The notes: generated by a model from the letters alone, not told the origin. Counted from the stretch's first letter, positions 1 through 9,533 are shown. The stretch is 64,000 nucleotides of DNA from Chitinophaga sedimenti (GCF_023156195.1 NZ_JAKUKA010000001.1:3596001-3660000); one strand, 5' to 3'. Program-made: numbers and translations.

Positions 1-826
1 CTGAAGTTGCCGGTGTACGTGATCACCGGTTTACCCACGCGGCCTTTTTTCGTGGTGATCACCACTACCCCGTTCATGGCCCGTGCGCCGTACAGGGCGG
101 TAGCGGCAGCATCTTTCAGGATCGCGAAACTTTCAATATCGTTGGCGTTGAGACCGGCCACCGCGGAACCCAGCAAAGTAGTAGGATCGCCGCTGGAGAG
201 TTGGTCGTTGGAAATGTTCACGATATCTTCCAGCACTACGTTATCCACCACCCACAACGGTTTGTTATCACCATTGATGGAAGTGGCGCCGCGCACACGC
301 ACTTTCGGCGCCGCGCCAAAGGAGCCGGATACGTTTTGGATAGACACACCGGCCGCGCGGCCTTCCAGCATGCGGCTAACGTCTACCACACCGTCCATTT
401 TCACATCGTCGGCTTTGAGGGTAACGGCGGCGCCGGAAAACTTACGTTTGTCCAGTCCTGGAAACCCGTTACCACCACTTCGGACAGTACGCCTTCCTGT
501 TTGGAGAGCCGCACATTGATCGCTGCGCCACGGAATATGGCTACAACGGAGCGTTTACCGATGTAGCTAAAACGGAGGCTATCGCCGGGACTGGCAGCGA
601 TAGAATAATCGCCATTCGCGGTGGTGAGCACCCCTTTACGTTTCACGAGGTTTTCGACGGTTACGCCGGGCAGGGGAATATTTTCTTCGGCATCCATTAC
701 CTGCCCGCGTGCCTGTTGCTGGCGGGCGGTGTCCTGGAAGGCTGTTGTTCCTGTTGAAGCTGTTGTATCAGAAGGAATTGAGACCAGTACAGGTAATAAA
801 AGTAGGACGATCGGGAATCGTTTCAT
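1..826 (-). CDS. SusC/RagA-type TonB-linked outer membrane protein, N-terminal part
   Basis: N-terminal quarter of a TonB-dependent outer-membrane transporter that imports oligosaccharides or similar large substrates; the rest lies beyond the left edge. The chosen start gives MKRFPIVLLLLPVLVSIP, a typical signal peptide. A carboxypeptidase-regulatory-like domain follows (about residues 40-115, with IPLPGVTVENL and TTANGDYSI), then the SEVVVTGFQ segment that precedes the plug. The plug runs to the window edge with DVSRMLEGRAAGVSI, KVRVRGATSI and LYGARAMNGVVVITTKKG. A one-base loss near 455 breaks the frame just after VVVTGFQ; adding one G restores GLDKRKFSG. No STN domain is present, unlike the second SusC in this window, so it probably does not signal to a sigma factor. 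A SusD partner would be expected off the left edge. Confidence 0.88.
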
Positions 827-1129
827 CCATCCCCGGATAGAACAGGATTGTACCAATAAATACATGGGCATACATGGTTTTGTATATTCGATTTCTTTGG
901 TTGATATTGTCAGCGCTACATCAAATGCTCTTCGGGGCTCTCTCTCGGCTATTGCGTTTAACAACAGTTATTGTCCAGGTCGGGATGACTACACCTACCT
1001 GTTCATAAGTTACGAATATAAAACCAATGTTGTGATCTTTTTTGCCGCTTTGCCCAAAGCGATGGCGCTACAGCGTGTAGGCGGTATGGGGGATATCCGG
1101 ATTAACAAAAGCGGGCCGGGCGAACCGGG
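827..1129. other. Intergenic region upstream of the SusC-like gene
   Basis: No convincing coding frame on either strand. It should hold the promoter for the minus-strand SusC-like gene. CATGTAT occurs twice at about 859-878 on the minus strand, but I cannot assign a role. Nothing else stands out. Confidence 0.4.
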
Positions 1130-1170
1130 CAGTGAGAAAGAAAAGGGGCCGGCCGCAGCCGGTTACCCCC
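1130..1170 (-). terminator. Probable terminator of the alpha/beta hydrolase gene
   Basis: Stem GGGG-CCGGC / GCCGG-(TTA)-CCCC at 1145-1169 with a CGCA loop. On the minus strand it is followed by CTTTTCTTTCTC, and it begins 5 bases past the hydrolase stop codon. Confidence 0.5.
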
Positions 1171-1174
1171 GTCC

Positions 1175-1945
1175 CTAACAAATTACTTTTAGCGCGGCGG
1201 CGGCCGTCTCTATTACTTTGGCCACTTCCACGGGTTTGGAAATAAACACGCAGTGGCTGCCTTTCAGCTCGGTGATGGTAGCGCCGGCACGTTTGGCCAT
1301 GGCACGCTGCCCGTCCGGCACGATCGTTTTATCTTCCGTACCCACCACATACCGGGACTTTTTGCTTTTCCAGGCCGCCTGTTTCACCGACGCCCCGAAC
1401 GCGGCGCCATTGATAGGAATCTGCGAATCCGCCATAAATGCGGCCAGTTCCTTCGACAAATCCGCGCAGAAATTAGCGTGGTAACGCGCCCTGTCGAACC
1501 ATACAAACCCGTTGGCGTCCGGTGGCAGTACCGAAAAATCGGGGTTAGGAGGTCCAGACTGCAGCAATTGCGCCAGGGTTTCACCTTCGGCCGGTACGAA
1601 GGCATCTACATATACCAGCCCTTTCACCTTTTCGTGGTTACCGGCTTCCGTCACCACCGCGCCGCCATAGGAATGACCCACGAGCAATACCGGCCCTTCG
1701 ATGCGGTCGATGGTGCGCATAACGGCTGCCACATCGCCCTCAAAACCGAGGTTGGGATTTGTTGCCACACTTACGTTGTAACCTTTTTTTACGAGGGCTT
1801 TATATACGCCCTCCCAGCCGGAGCCGTTGGCAAATGAACCATGCACCAGCACGATGTTTTTCACCTGCGCCTGCAAAGCGCTTACCGACAGGCATAACAA
1901 TGCCAGCAGCAGGCCATGCCTGCTTTTCATAAGAATTTTCCTCAT
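1175..1945 (-). CDS. Exported alpha/beta-fold hydrolase
   Basis: A 256-residue alpha/beta hydrolase of the small EstA/salicylate-esterase-like group. Residues 1-27 form a signal peptide ending in ALQAQ, so the enzyme is periplasmic or secreted. HGSFANGSGW carries the oxyanion-hole HG motif. GHSYGG (about 90-95) supplies the nucleophile Ser92. Asp205 in GTEDKT and His231 in KGSHC complete the expected triad. No lid or extra domain is visible and the substrate cannot be read from sequence. A second ATG at 1930 lies 10 bases behind AGGAAAA and may be the true start; both give a signal peptide. The gene is intact and appears to be transcribed alone. Confidence 0.85.
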   Translation of the reverse strand: MRKILMKSRHGLLLALLCLSVSALQAQVKNIVLVHGSFANGSGWEGVYKALVKKGYNVSVATNPNLGFEGDVAAVMRTIDRIEGPVLLVGHSYGGAVVTEAGNHEKVKGLVYVDAFVPAEGETLAQLLQSGPPNPDFSVLPPDANGFVWFDRARYHANFCADLSKELAAFMADSQIPINGAAFGASVKQAAWKSKKSRYVVGTEDKTIVPDGQRAMAKRAGATITELKGSHCVFISKPVEVAKVIETAAAALKVIC

Positions 1946-2245
1946 GGTTTAATACAGATTAAGTTGTGTAGACAGGGTGTTAATCAATATTGTAAAACTA
2001 CCGTTTCGCACAACGGCGGACAATGGATAATGAGGGACTTCTATTGTATATATCCGGGCGGCGATTTTGATACATCGTTGGAGTAAAAGCGGGAATAAGC
2101 GGATAAACCATCGCCTGTCAGCGACTTACATCGAAATGAAAGCTGCAAAGGGAGGCAGAGCTTTCGGGCGACTGTTATGAATAGCAGTGGCCTTTCTCTA
2201 ATTTCCAGATACCAAAATCTTTTCCACAACCCTAATATACATTAC
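1946..2245. other. Divergent intergenic region
   Basis: Separates the minus-strand hydrolase from the plus-strand metalloprotease. AT-rich stretches are suitable for promoters, but no clear -7 element, hairpin or conserved frame can be supported. Confidence 0.35.
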
Positions 2246-4722
2246 ATGCAAACACAATTGGTATTACGAAAGCTACGGCTTGTAGCCCTGCTATTGGTAA
2301 CGGGCACTTATTGTAAGGCGCAGTCCTACACAAAAGTGACCACCGCGATCGCAGATTCCTATGTAAACAGCAATACGGCAGACAGCGGCCGTTATACGAA
2401 CTATGGTACTTCCACGCAATTACGCTTCCGGTATTCGCAAACGGGCAGTACTTCTGTTTACAACCTGGTCACCTATCTTAAGTTCGACATCAACGATCTT
2501 GCTTTACCCGCCAATGCCGTGGTGGACTCCGTATCGCTGGGCGCTTCGGTGTATTTTTCGCAGTCGGGTACCGGGCACGTATGGCACCTGTTAAGAGTGG
2601 CGGATACCACCTGGTCCGAAACCGGCATTAACTGGAACAACAAACCGGCATTTGGACCGGACACACTGAGCGCCGTGACCAAACCAACCGGTACCATTTC
2701 AGAGGCCACGCCCTACCGCGCTAAATGGAACGGCCTGGCGGGTGCTTTTAACACGGCGCGTTCGGCCGGGACGAAGTTTTCACTGGCATTGTATACGCGA
2801 CTGAATACCGCGGCCAACACGTCGGCCTATAGCCGCGAATGGAGCGTAGACAGTCTGCGCCCGAAGCTCACCGTGCACTATCACCTGGGCTCCGCTCCTG
2901 CCCTGCCGGAGGTGGAGTCGCGCAAGCACAACTTAAACCTGATCTATTTTTTACCGACAGATGTGGACACGGTGGCGAACTACCGCCAACGCCTGAACGG
3001 CATTATGCTGGCGGCACAGAACTTTATCGCAAATGGATGAATTACTGGGGGTATACCGGTGAAACATTTGGGTTGAACAAAGAACCCAATGGAATGGTAA
3101 AACTCACGATCATCAACGGTTTGTACGACAAAACACATTACCCTTACGATGGCGGCGGCTCGCTGATCATCCCGGAAATTAACGCGTACTATGCTGCGCA
3201 TCCCGAAGAAAAAACCAGCTCGCACTACCTGGTAATTTTGCCTGAAACCGGTTACAATCCTTTCTATGGCCTGGGGCGCTATTGCTTCGCGCTCGACAAT
3301 ATCAATATTGACACCAATTACACCGGCACTTCCAACTACATCGGTGGATTGGTGCACGAGTTGGGACACGGGTTGAACCTGCCGCACGACAAAGAAAAAG
3401 TATCTGAGAAAGCCAATCCGGCAATGGGCACTGCATTAATGGGCAGTGGGAACACGACTTACATGGATTCGCCCACGTTCCTCACCGCGGTGGAATGTGC
3501 GACGCTCCATGTATCGGAAACGTTCCGCAGCGAGGATACGATCACTGATTTATATGGCGGCGGCACGGCCTCCTTTACCTCCTTCCACTCCGCCTATTCT
3601 GGTGGCAACATTGTACTGAGCGGGCGTTACAGCGCTACAAAATCCGTAAGTTCGATACTGGCCTATAACGACCAGGACGACGATGGCGCCAACTACGACC
3701 AGGTGGGCTGGGTAACGAATCTCGCAGGTACCGATAGCTTTTATGTGAGCATGCCGGTGGCCGAGTTCTGGAAGAAGTACAGTACATACACCCTTCGCTT
3801 GCGTTTCCTGTTTACGAACGGGTCGTCTAAGGACATCACCTTCCCCTACTACTTCGCGAATAATCTCCCGGTAATCGACATCAACTTTCAACCGATGACG
3901 CGGCCCGCGGGCTTAACGCCGGTGGCCGATACGTACATCCGCAATGGCAGTTACGCGGCGACCAACTATGGCACCGATTCTTCTATGACGGTAAAACCGG
4001 ATCCCGCAAATGGTTTTGCCAGGGAGATGTTCCTCAAATTCCGTTTATCGCAATATGGCGGCACATTGGCGAATGTTACCTCTGTGAAGCTCGCCGTTAA
4101 AGTAAACAGCGTTAACTCCGGCGCCGGCGGCACCAAATTGTATGCGCGCTGGCTGAAAAAGAACGACTGGGAAAACAGCGGCACACCGCTTACCTGGAAC
4201 GGGTACATCGCGGACAGCAGTCACGTTGATTCGCTGTATGCCAACTACTATTATGGTGGTGGCTGGATGGTTTTTGACCTGAGCCGCGACAGGCTACTGA
4301 GCCGCATACAGGCGGGCGATTCGGCGATTACCATTCATATTTCCGGTATTTATACCGGATCGGGCGCCGGCACTTCCGACCTCAGCTTTGCGAGCAGCGA
4401 GGCCAGTGCGGGTAACCGGCCGTCGTTGATATTGACAGAAGGCAGCAGTTTGCTTTCCGCGCCGGTTGCCATGGCGCCGCGGGTAACGCCGGCGGCGAAA
4501 ACCACGATCTACCCCAACCCGGCACGTTCCGTGACCTATGTACGTTCCGCGGAAACAGGTAAAGCGGTCTTGTTCGATGGTAATGGCAAACCGGTGTTGC
4601 AGGTGATGCTGGATAAAAATGGCAATAACGAGATCAATGTGCGGCATTTGCCGGCGGGTATCTATTACCTCAAAATGGAAAAAGGCAGCCAGCCTGTTTT
4701 CAAGATATCCGTTGTGCATTAA
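2246..4722 (+). CDS. Secreted metzincin-like metalloprotease with two DNRLRE-type domains and a T9SS sorting domain
   Basis: Modular secreted protein of about 825 residues. The start at 2246 gives a signal peptide ending in YCKAQ. Residues about 25-215 form a DNRLRE/CBM96-like beta-sandwich (IADSYVNS, TNYGTSTQLRFRY, YLKFDI). A zinc protease domain follows with HELGHGLNLPHD, the HExxHxxxxxH signature of metzincins. A second DNRLRE-like domain (VADTYIRNGSYAATNYGTD, about 550-735) precedes a T9SS type A C-terminal domain (IYPNPARS, LPAGIYYLKM), so the product should be exported by the type IX system. One T is missing from the TTT run near 3022; restoring it turns LAAQNF into LAAQNFYRKWMNYWG. The substrate is unknown; the flanking domains suggest attachment to polysaccharide or glycoprotein. 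Confidence 0.85.
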
Positions 4723-4744
4723 CCCGTTTTGTTTTTTGGTGGAT

Positions 4745-4776
4745 GAGCGGCTTCCGGCAATGGGGGCCGCTCTTTT
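4745..4776 (+). terminator. Terminator after the metalloprotease gene
   Basis: Stem GAGCGGC (4745-4751) / GCCGCTC (4766-4772) followed by TTTTG, 23 bases after the stop codon. Confidence 0.65.
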
Positions 4777-4818
4777 GTTTGGCATGATTTTACACGCGGT
4801 GTTTTAAAATCATACACC

Positions 4819-5355
4819 ATGGACAGCATTAACAAACAGCAGCCTGAAGAGAATCATGAGGATTTAAAGGGACAGGCGGCCATCAAAAAGCTGAAGGAAT
4901 TGAGTGACAAAGCCCAAAGCTGTTTCTTTTGCACGCAACTGACCAGCAGCGGGGCGTTTTCTACACGGCCAATGGCGGTGCAGGAAATAGACGAGGCCGG
5001 CGACATCTGGTTCCTCAGCGCATCCGACAGCCACAAAAACAAACACATTAACGCCGATCCGTACGTACAGTTGCTGTTCCAGGGCAGTGCGCACTCCGAT
5101 TTCATGACCATTTACGGCCATGCGACTATCACCCGGGACAAGGAAAAGATCCAGTCGCTGTGGAATCCCATCCTGAAAACCTGGTTTACAGAGGGCGAAA
5201 ACGATCCCCGGATTACTGTGATTAAGGTGAGCCCGCGCGATGGGTATTACTGGGATACCAAACATGGTCAGGTCGTAGCTTTTGCGAAACAGATCGTTGG
5301 GGCAATGACCGGGAAAACGCTGGATGACTCGATTGAAGGGAAATTGAAGGTATAA
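4819..5355 (+). CDS. Pyridoxamine 5'-phosphate oxidase family protein (general stress protein 26 type)
   Basis: A 178-residue split-barrel flavin-binding protein. The N-terminus is charged and soluble (LKGQAAIKKLKELSDKAQSC). The FMN-barrel signatures FSTRPMAVQEIDEAGDIWFL and HKNKHINADPYVQLLFQG match the general stress protein 26 branch of the pyridoxamine-phosphate-oxidase superfamily, which binds FMN or related cofactors and is not a true PdxH. The terminal part (VSPRDGYYWDTKHG) is also typical. Cytoplasmic, single gene, no indel. Exact activity unknown. Confidence 0.85.
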   Translation: MDSINKQQPEENHEDLKGQAAIKKLKELSDKAQSCFFCTQLTSSGAFSTRPMAVQEIDEAGDIWFLSASDSHKNKHINADPYVQLLFQGSAHSDFMTIYGHATITRDKEKIQSLWNPILKTWFTEGENDPRITVIKVSPRDGYYWDTKHGQVVAFAKQIVGAMTGKTLDDSIEGKLKV

Positions 5356-5501
5356 ACACTGAACTACGCATTCACTTCGTGCGACAAATGCGCCATTTAC
5401 TGCACAAAAACGACAAAAACGTCATTTGGTTGGGCTGCCGGTCCGTAAACCGGCATCTTTGCCCTATACGTAAAAGCCGATAGAATGCGTACATTTATTT
5501 C

Positions 5502-6076
5502 ATGACTGATGCAGTAACCTCCCGCTACCCCGCCGCCTATATGGCTATCGATGAAGCCACGCGCGCATCCGGCTTTACCATGGCCTCCGATCCCCAAACC
5601 TGTTCACTGCTGCGCACGCTGGCAGCGGGCAAGCCAGGGGGCAGATTCCCGGAGCTGGGTACCGGCACGGGGCTGTCTACCGCCCGGATTCTCAGCGGGA
5701 TGGATGCAAAGTCCACCCTCATTTCCATCGACAATGACGCTGTTTTCCTGGGGATTGCCCGGGAACACCTGCCGGACGAACGGCTGCAACTGGTATTGTC
5801 GGATGGCGGGGAATGGCTGCAACAGCATTTGCCCGATAAATTCGACTTTATTTTTGCAGATACCGGCATGGTAAGTACCTGCTGCTCGACGAAGCCCTGA
5901 ACATGCTGGAACCGGGCGGCCTGTACATCATTGACGACATGCTGCCACAACCCAACTGGCCGGATGGACACGCGGAAAAGGCCACCAAACTGCTCGAGGT
6001 GCTCGACGAACGGGATGATTTGCATGTAACCCGGCAGTGCTGGGCGACAGGCATTGTTATCTGCGTAAAAAAATGA
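5502..6076 (+). CDS. Class I SAM-dependent O-methyltransferase
   Basis: About 192 residues. The SAM-binding motif I is ELGTGTGLSTARIL (about residues 52-65) and motif II is LISIDND. IFADTWHGKYLLLDEALNML and the PGGLYIIDDM segment are typical of catechol/caffeoyl-CoA-type O-methyltransferases. One base is lost near 5864 (between GATACC and GGCATGG); restoring it gives ADTWHGKYLLLDE in place of an early stop. The native acceptor cannot be read. The stop lies 4 bases before the exonuclease III start, so the two are probably co-transcribed. TACATTTA at 5490-5497 is a possible -7 element. Confidence 0.78.
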
Positions 6077-6080
6077 CAAC

Positions 6081-6850
6081 ATGAAAATAGCTACTTACAA
6101 TGTAAACGGCGTGAACGGACGCTTACCCGTACTGCTCCAATGGCTGGAAGAAACCAAGCCGGACGTGGTATGCCTGCAGGAGTTAAAAGCCCCGCAGGAA
6201 AAATTCCCGGAACAGGCCATCCGCGACGCGGGTTACAACGCTATCTGGCACGGACAAAAAGCTGGAACGGCGTAGCCATCCTGGCGCGCAACCTGGACAT
6301 ACAGGAAATAGGCCGCGGACTGGCGGGTGACCCGGAAGATTTGCACAGCAGGTATATTGAGGCGATGGTAAACGGCATTCATGTTGGCTGCCTGTACCTC
6401 CCGAACGGTAATCCTGCCCCCGGTCCCAAGTTCGACTATAAAATGAAGTGGTTCCAGCGTTTTACGAAGCATGCGGCGAAACTGGTACATTCCGACACCC
6501 CGGTAGTGCTTTGCGGCGATTACAACGTGATGCCCACCGAACAGGATGTATACAAACCCGAAAGATGGGTGGAAGACGCGCTGTTCCGTCCCGAAACCCG
6601 CGCCGCCTTTGCCGGTGTAACCGCCCAGGGCTGGACGGATGCACTGCGCACCTTGTATCCCAACGAAACGATTTATACCTTCTGGGATTATTTCAGGAAT
6701 GCGTTTGGCCGGAATGCCGGGCTGCGCATCGACCATTTCTTACTGAATGAAAAGCTGGCAGGCAGACTGAAAGCCGGCGGTGTGGATACATTTGTACGCG
6801 GCTGGGAAAAAACGAGCGATCATGCCCCGGTGTGGATTAAGATCGCGTAA
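6081..6850 (+). CDS. xth: Exodeoxyribonuclease III
   Basis: AP endonuclease / 3'-5' exonuclease of the EEP family, about 257 residues, acting in base-excision repair. Conserved blocks in order: MKIATYNVNGVNGR (Asn for metal binding), VVCLQELKAPQ (catalytic Glu), HGQKSWNGVAILAR, CGDYNVMP (catalytic Asp/Asn), GLRIDHFLLNE and TSDHAPVWIKI (catalytic Asp-His pair). One A is missing from the A5 run at about 6255-6259; restoring it joins HGQK to SWNGVAIL. It follows the methyltransferase by 4 bases and precedes the LysR gene by 11 bases. Confidence 0.92.
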
Positions 6851-6861
6851 CCAATTATAAC

Positions 6862-7804
6862 ATGTTCGATTTTCGATTAAAAGTATTTCATACCGTGGCC
6901 CTGCGCCTGAATTTTACGCGGGCGGCCGAGGAGTTGTTTATTACGCAACCTGCCGTTACCAAACATATTCACGAGATAGAGGCTGCCTATCAAACCAAAT
7001 TATTTGAACGCAACGGCACCAAAATAAAGCTGACCGCCACCGGTGAGTTATTGTTTAAACATACCGAAGAACTGTTCAAGATTTACCGCGACATCGACCT
7101 GGATCTATCGGCCGTAAGCGAAAACCTGAAAGGCACGCTGCGCCTCGGCGCCAGCACAACCGTAGCGCAATACGTACTACCAGCCCACCTTGCCGCCTAT
7201 AAACAGAAGTTCCCAGAAGTAAACATCGAACTTGTTACCCATAACACCGAACAGATAGAACGCCTGCTGGCGGACAATAAAATTGACCTCGGCATTATTG
7301 AAGGTCAGTCCAGGCGGCAACACCTGAAATACACGGCGTTCCTGGAAGATGAAATGGTGCTCTGCACCAGCATGCACAACCGTTCGGTAAAAAAAAGGCG
7401 CATTTCCCTTAAAAGACCTGCCTAAACTTCCGCTCATCGTACGCGAACCCGGTTCCGGCTCGCTGGAAGTGATGATTGCCGCACTCAAAAAGGCCGGCGT
7501 AAAATTCTCCCAGCTACAAGTGGAAATGGTGCTATCCAGCATCGAAAGCATTAAAACCTACCTGCGTCACTCGTCCGCCTTCGCGTTCCTCTCCATTCAC
7601 TCTATCTTAAAAGAATTGGAGCACAAGGAACTGCAGGTGATCGACATCAAAGACTTCAACATTCCAAGAACCTTTTATTTCATTACCCAGCAGGGCGACA
7701 GCGGACAATTACCCGATATGCTGATGAAGTTCATGACGTCTAAAAGCGTCTCTGATAACTTCAGGTTATCGTACATCACCATGATTCATGAGGTAGTGGC
7801 GTAA
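6862..7804 (+). CDS. LysR family transcriptional regulator
   Basis: N-terminal winged helix-turn-helix (residues about 1-60: FHTVALRLNFTRAAEELFITQPAVTKHI) followed by a periplasmic-binding-protein-like effector domain (LRLGASTTVAQYVLP; LPLIVREPGSGSLEVM). An extra A in the A8 run at about 7387-7394 breaks the frame; removing it gives SVKKGAFPLKDLPKLPLIV and a normal-length protein of about 313 residues. LysR proteins usually control a divergent gene, but no divergent partner is adjacent here, so the target is open. It may be co-transcribed with xth. Confidence 0.88.
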
Positions 7805-7812
7805 CGCTATTG

Positions 7813-7820
7813 TACATTTG
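7813..7820 (+). promoter_or_regulatory. Bacteroidota -7 element, TACATTTG
   Basis: Exact match to TAnnTTTG, 4 bases before the ATG of the small membrane protein, which implies a leaderless or nearly leaderless message. No matching -33 TTTG at the usual distance. Confidence 0.4.
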
Positions 7821-7824
7821 AGTC

Positions 7825-8016
7825 ATGGAAACGAAGCTGGATAGAACATATGCCGACCAGGTATTCCTCCGGGCCAACCGCCTGGCTAACTACCTGCGTA
7901 TCGCAACGGCCATTACCCTGATCATCATTGGCAGCATTTACGCCGGTCAGCGCGACCAGCCGGCCGCGGCCCCCGTGGGCAAAGCTGACACTACCGCGGT
8001 GGTGTCGATTCCCTGA
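7825..8016 (+). CDS. Small single-pass membrane protein of unknown function
   Basis: A 63-residue protein with one predicted membrane helix (IATAITLIIIGSIYAG, about residues 26-41), a charged N-terminal cytoplasmic part and a short Pro/Ala-rich tail. The consensus -7 element just upstream and a terminator-like hairpin downstream support it as a real gene. I do not recognise a family. Confidence 0.55.
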   Translation: METKLDRTYADQVFLRANRLANYLRIATAITLIIIGSIYAGQRDQPAAAPVGKADTTAVVSIP

Positions 8017-8073
8017 TTTTATTCCACTTCAATATATCGCCGCGACCAGTTTACCATTGGGTCGTGCAAAATT

Positions 8074-8109
8074 AAAGGGGCTGTTGTTACGACGACGGCC
8101 CTTGTTTTA
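8074..8109 (+). terminator. Terminator-like hairpin
   Basis: GGGGCTGTTGT-TACG-ACGACGGCCCT pairs with several G-U wobbles and is followed by TGTTTTAT, downstream of the small membrane protein gene. Confidence 0.45.
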
Positions 8110-8111
8110 TA

Positions 8112-8140
8112 AAAAAGCCGCTGCAAAGCAGCGACTTCCC
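8112..8140 (-). terminator. Terminator of the HTH/DUF2975 pair
   Basis: AAGCCGCTGC-AAA-GCAGCGACTT hairpin; on the minus strand it is followed by TTTTTTATAAAA. It lies about 30 bases after the HTH stop codon. Confidence 0.55.
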
Positions 8141-8168
8141 CGGTTACGGTTTAATGAATGGCGGTAAA

Positions 8169-8378
8169 TTACTCCTCGTCCCGGTATTCTAAAATATCTG
8201 CCGGCTGGCAATCCAGCGCCTTGCAAATAGCCTCCAGCGTACTGAATCGTATCGCTTTTGCTTTGCCGGTTTTTAAGATGGACAGGTTGGCCAACGTTAA
8301 TCCCACCTTTTCCGACAGTTCGTTCAATGATATTTTACGTTTGGCCATCATCACATCCAGGTTTACAATAATAGCCAT
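8169..8378 (-). CDS. Small Cro/C1-type helix-turn-helix regulator (YozG-like)
   Basis: 69 residues made almost only of an HTH domain: MMAKRKISLNELSEKVGLTLANLSILKTGKAKAIRFSTLEAICKALDCQPADILEY. The recognition-helix region is LTLANLSILKTGK. Very small regulators of this type are found next to DUF2975 membrane proteins in Firmicutes and Bacteroidota, as here. It begins 3 bases after the DUF2975 stop, so the two are translated from one message. Likely autoregulatory. Intact. Confidence 0.85.
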   Translation of the reverse strand: MAIIVNLDVMMAKRKISLNELSEKVGLTLANLSILKTGKAKAIRFSTLEAICKALDCQPADILEYRDEE

Positions 8379-8381
8379 ATG

Positions 8382-8933
8382 TTATACTGTTAATTCGTTT
8401 TCAGATTGCATTTCGGCGCCTCTTTTAAAGATTTGTCCGATGATCAGCAGCACCACGCCCATGAAAAGCCACACGTCCGCACCCCTACGTGCATGCGTTG
8501 TACATCCGGCACTTACCCCCTGTTTGGCCAGCCATTGCACATACCTGCCTGCCCAGATGGAAAAGAAACCTATAGCAGCAGCCAGGTACACAGTGAACGA
8601 AATAAAACGTATCAGATCGCTGTTAAAAGGCTGTGCCATATCGAGTTTCTTGTTATACAGCAGCATCACGATCTGGTAAAACAACGTAGCCTTCAACATG
8701 GCGACAATAGCCATCAGCGAGGCCTGTACGATAAACTGTCCCCGGTCGTATTGCAGCAGGTGAGAAAGATCAATTCCCTGCCAGAAATCCTTCGCGGCAT
8801 CCGGGTTAAATGCCAGTGAACGGATGGTGCTGACGATAATACCGCCTGCATCAATACTAACACCTACAAAGATGATCCAGGAGATGATGTGTAATACGAT
8901 GAGTATCTGCTTTGTCGTGATTTTAATTTCCAT
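8382..8933 (-). CDS. DUF2975 domain-containing membrane protein
   Basis: About 183 residues with four predicted membrane helices (IISWIIFVGVSIDAGGIIV; ASLMAIVAMLKATLFYQIVMLL; FISFTVYLAAAIGFFSIWAG; WLFMGVVLLIIGQIFKRG). The ending GQIFKRGAEMQSENELTV is characteristic of DUF2975. Between about 8475 and 8512 the protein reads SAGCTTHARRG, which is unlike the family. The neighbouring frame reads VPDVQRMHVGGADV, which fits, so two compensating indels are likely there. The start at 8933 (MEIKITTKQ) is preferred to the upstream in-frame ATG at 8966. Function unknown; it probably acts with the HTH protein. Confidence 0.8.
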   Translation of the reverse strand: MEIKITTKQILIVLHIISWIIFVGVSIDAGGIIVSTIRSLAFNPDAAKDFWQGIDLSHLLQYDRGQFIVQASLMAIVAMLKATLFYQIVMLLYNKKLDMAQPFNSDLIRFISFTVYLAAAIGFFSIWAGRYVQWLAKQGVSAGCTTHARRGADVWLFMGVVLLIIGQIFKRGAEMQSENELTV

Positions 8934-9042
8934 AAACAATGTATTTATTTGAGGTTGATGACTCAAAGATAAATAAATATTTATCGAAAAACAATAAAAT
9001 TATATTGAGGAAAGGAAAATTTATATTGTAAGCCTGAAAGAA

Positions 9043-9070
9043 GGTAAGAGGGGGCGCCATCCCCCTTACC
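9043..9070. terminator. Strong terminator-like hairpin
   Basis: GGTAAG-A-GGGGG / CCCCC-TTACC around the loop CGCCAT. TTTTATTG follows on the plus strand and CTTTC on the minus strand. No annotated gene ends here, which suggests an unrecognised transcript, most likely from the minus strand. Confidence 0.55.
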
Positions 9071-9135
9071 TTTTATTGCTTTTATCCTCTTTTTATTCAC
9101 CAATATGTCAAAGAACTGATAGCAACGGGCTTTAT

Positions 9136-9180
9136 TGGAGCGTTTTTCAACGGTCGCATAAAGCCGGAGCAAACGCTCCA
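9136..9180. repeat. 10-bp inverted repeat
   Basis: TGGAGCGTTT (9136-9145) and AAACGCTCCA (9171-9180) are perfect complements separated by 25 bases. It could be an RNA stem or an operator pair. Confidence 0.5.
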
Positions 9181-9407
9181 TTGCTTTTTTGGGTGTCCTT
9201 TTTACCACCAACTTTGCGAAGATACGGTCGTGAAATACCGATTTTGGGAACAAAGGACCGAAGCTGCATAAACCCCGGACCGCCCCCTGTTTTCCGGTCC
9301 GAACGTTGCCTCTTTGCGCTGTAACCCTTTACCAGAAAGGAATACAACTCATGTTAATTATATTGAGATTCGTATATAACTGGAATTGAAACATCTTCTA
9401 AGGAAGG

Positions 9408-9503
9408 TATATGGATCCTATATACTTCCTATATCCCCCTACCCGCCCAGCGAGGGTTTCAGCGAATGAGCATATAGGAAGCATATAGGATCCATATAGG
9501 ATG
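9408..9503. repeat. 27-bp inverted repeat built from 11-bp CATATAGGA units
   Basis: The left arm 9408-9434 and the right arm 9472-9498 are reverse complements with one mismatch. The right side is three head-to-tail copies of CATATAGGA plus two bases (9471-9481, 9482-9492, 9493-9503), an 11-bp period close to one helical turn. The left arm holds the same unit in reverse. It ends 30 bases before the AraC-type regulator start, so it looks like a multi-site operator. Confidence 0.6.
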
Positions 9504-9533
9504 ACCAGGGGCTTTTGCGTAAATTGCAGGAGC

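Larger units (their letters stand above)
8934..9407. other. Gene-poor region with hairpins
   Basis: About 475 bases with no supported protein gene. It holds a strong hairpin at 9043-9070 and a 10-bp inverted repeat at 9136-9180. Minus-strand frames of 66 and 90 codons overlap here, but neither resembles a known family and the longer one runs through the hairpin. On the minus strand the run from 9350 to 9070 ending in a terminator could be an untranslated RNA. Confidence 0.4.

Noticed and set aside
3550..3891. Minus-strand frames opposite the metalloprotease gene
   Set aside because: Shadow of the coding strand with no independent support.
8981..9253. 90-codon minus-strand frame
   Set aside because: Runs through the strong hairpin at 9043-9070, has no family resemblance and no start context.
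9147..9347. 66-codon minus-strand frame (KSNGAFAPALCDR-stop)
   Set aside because: Codon use is fair, but it overlaps the inverted repeat and has no promoter or recognisable domain; kept only as part of the gene-poor region.
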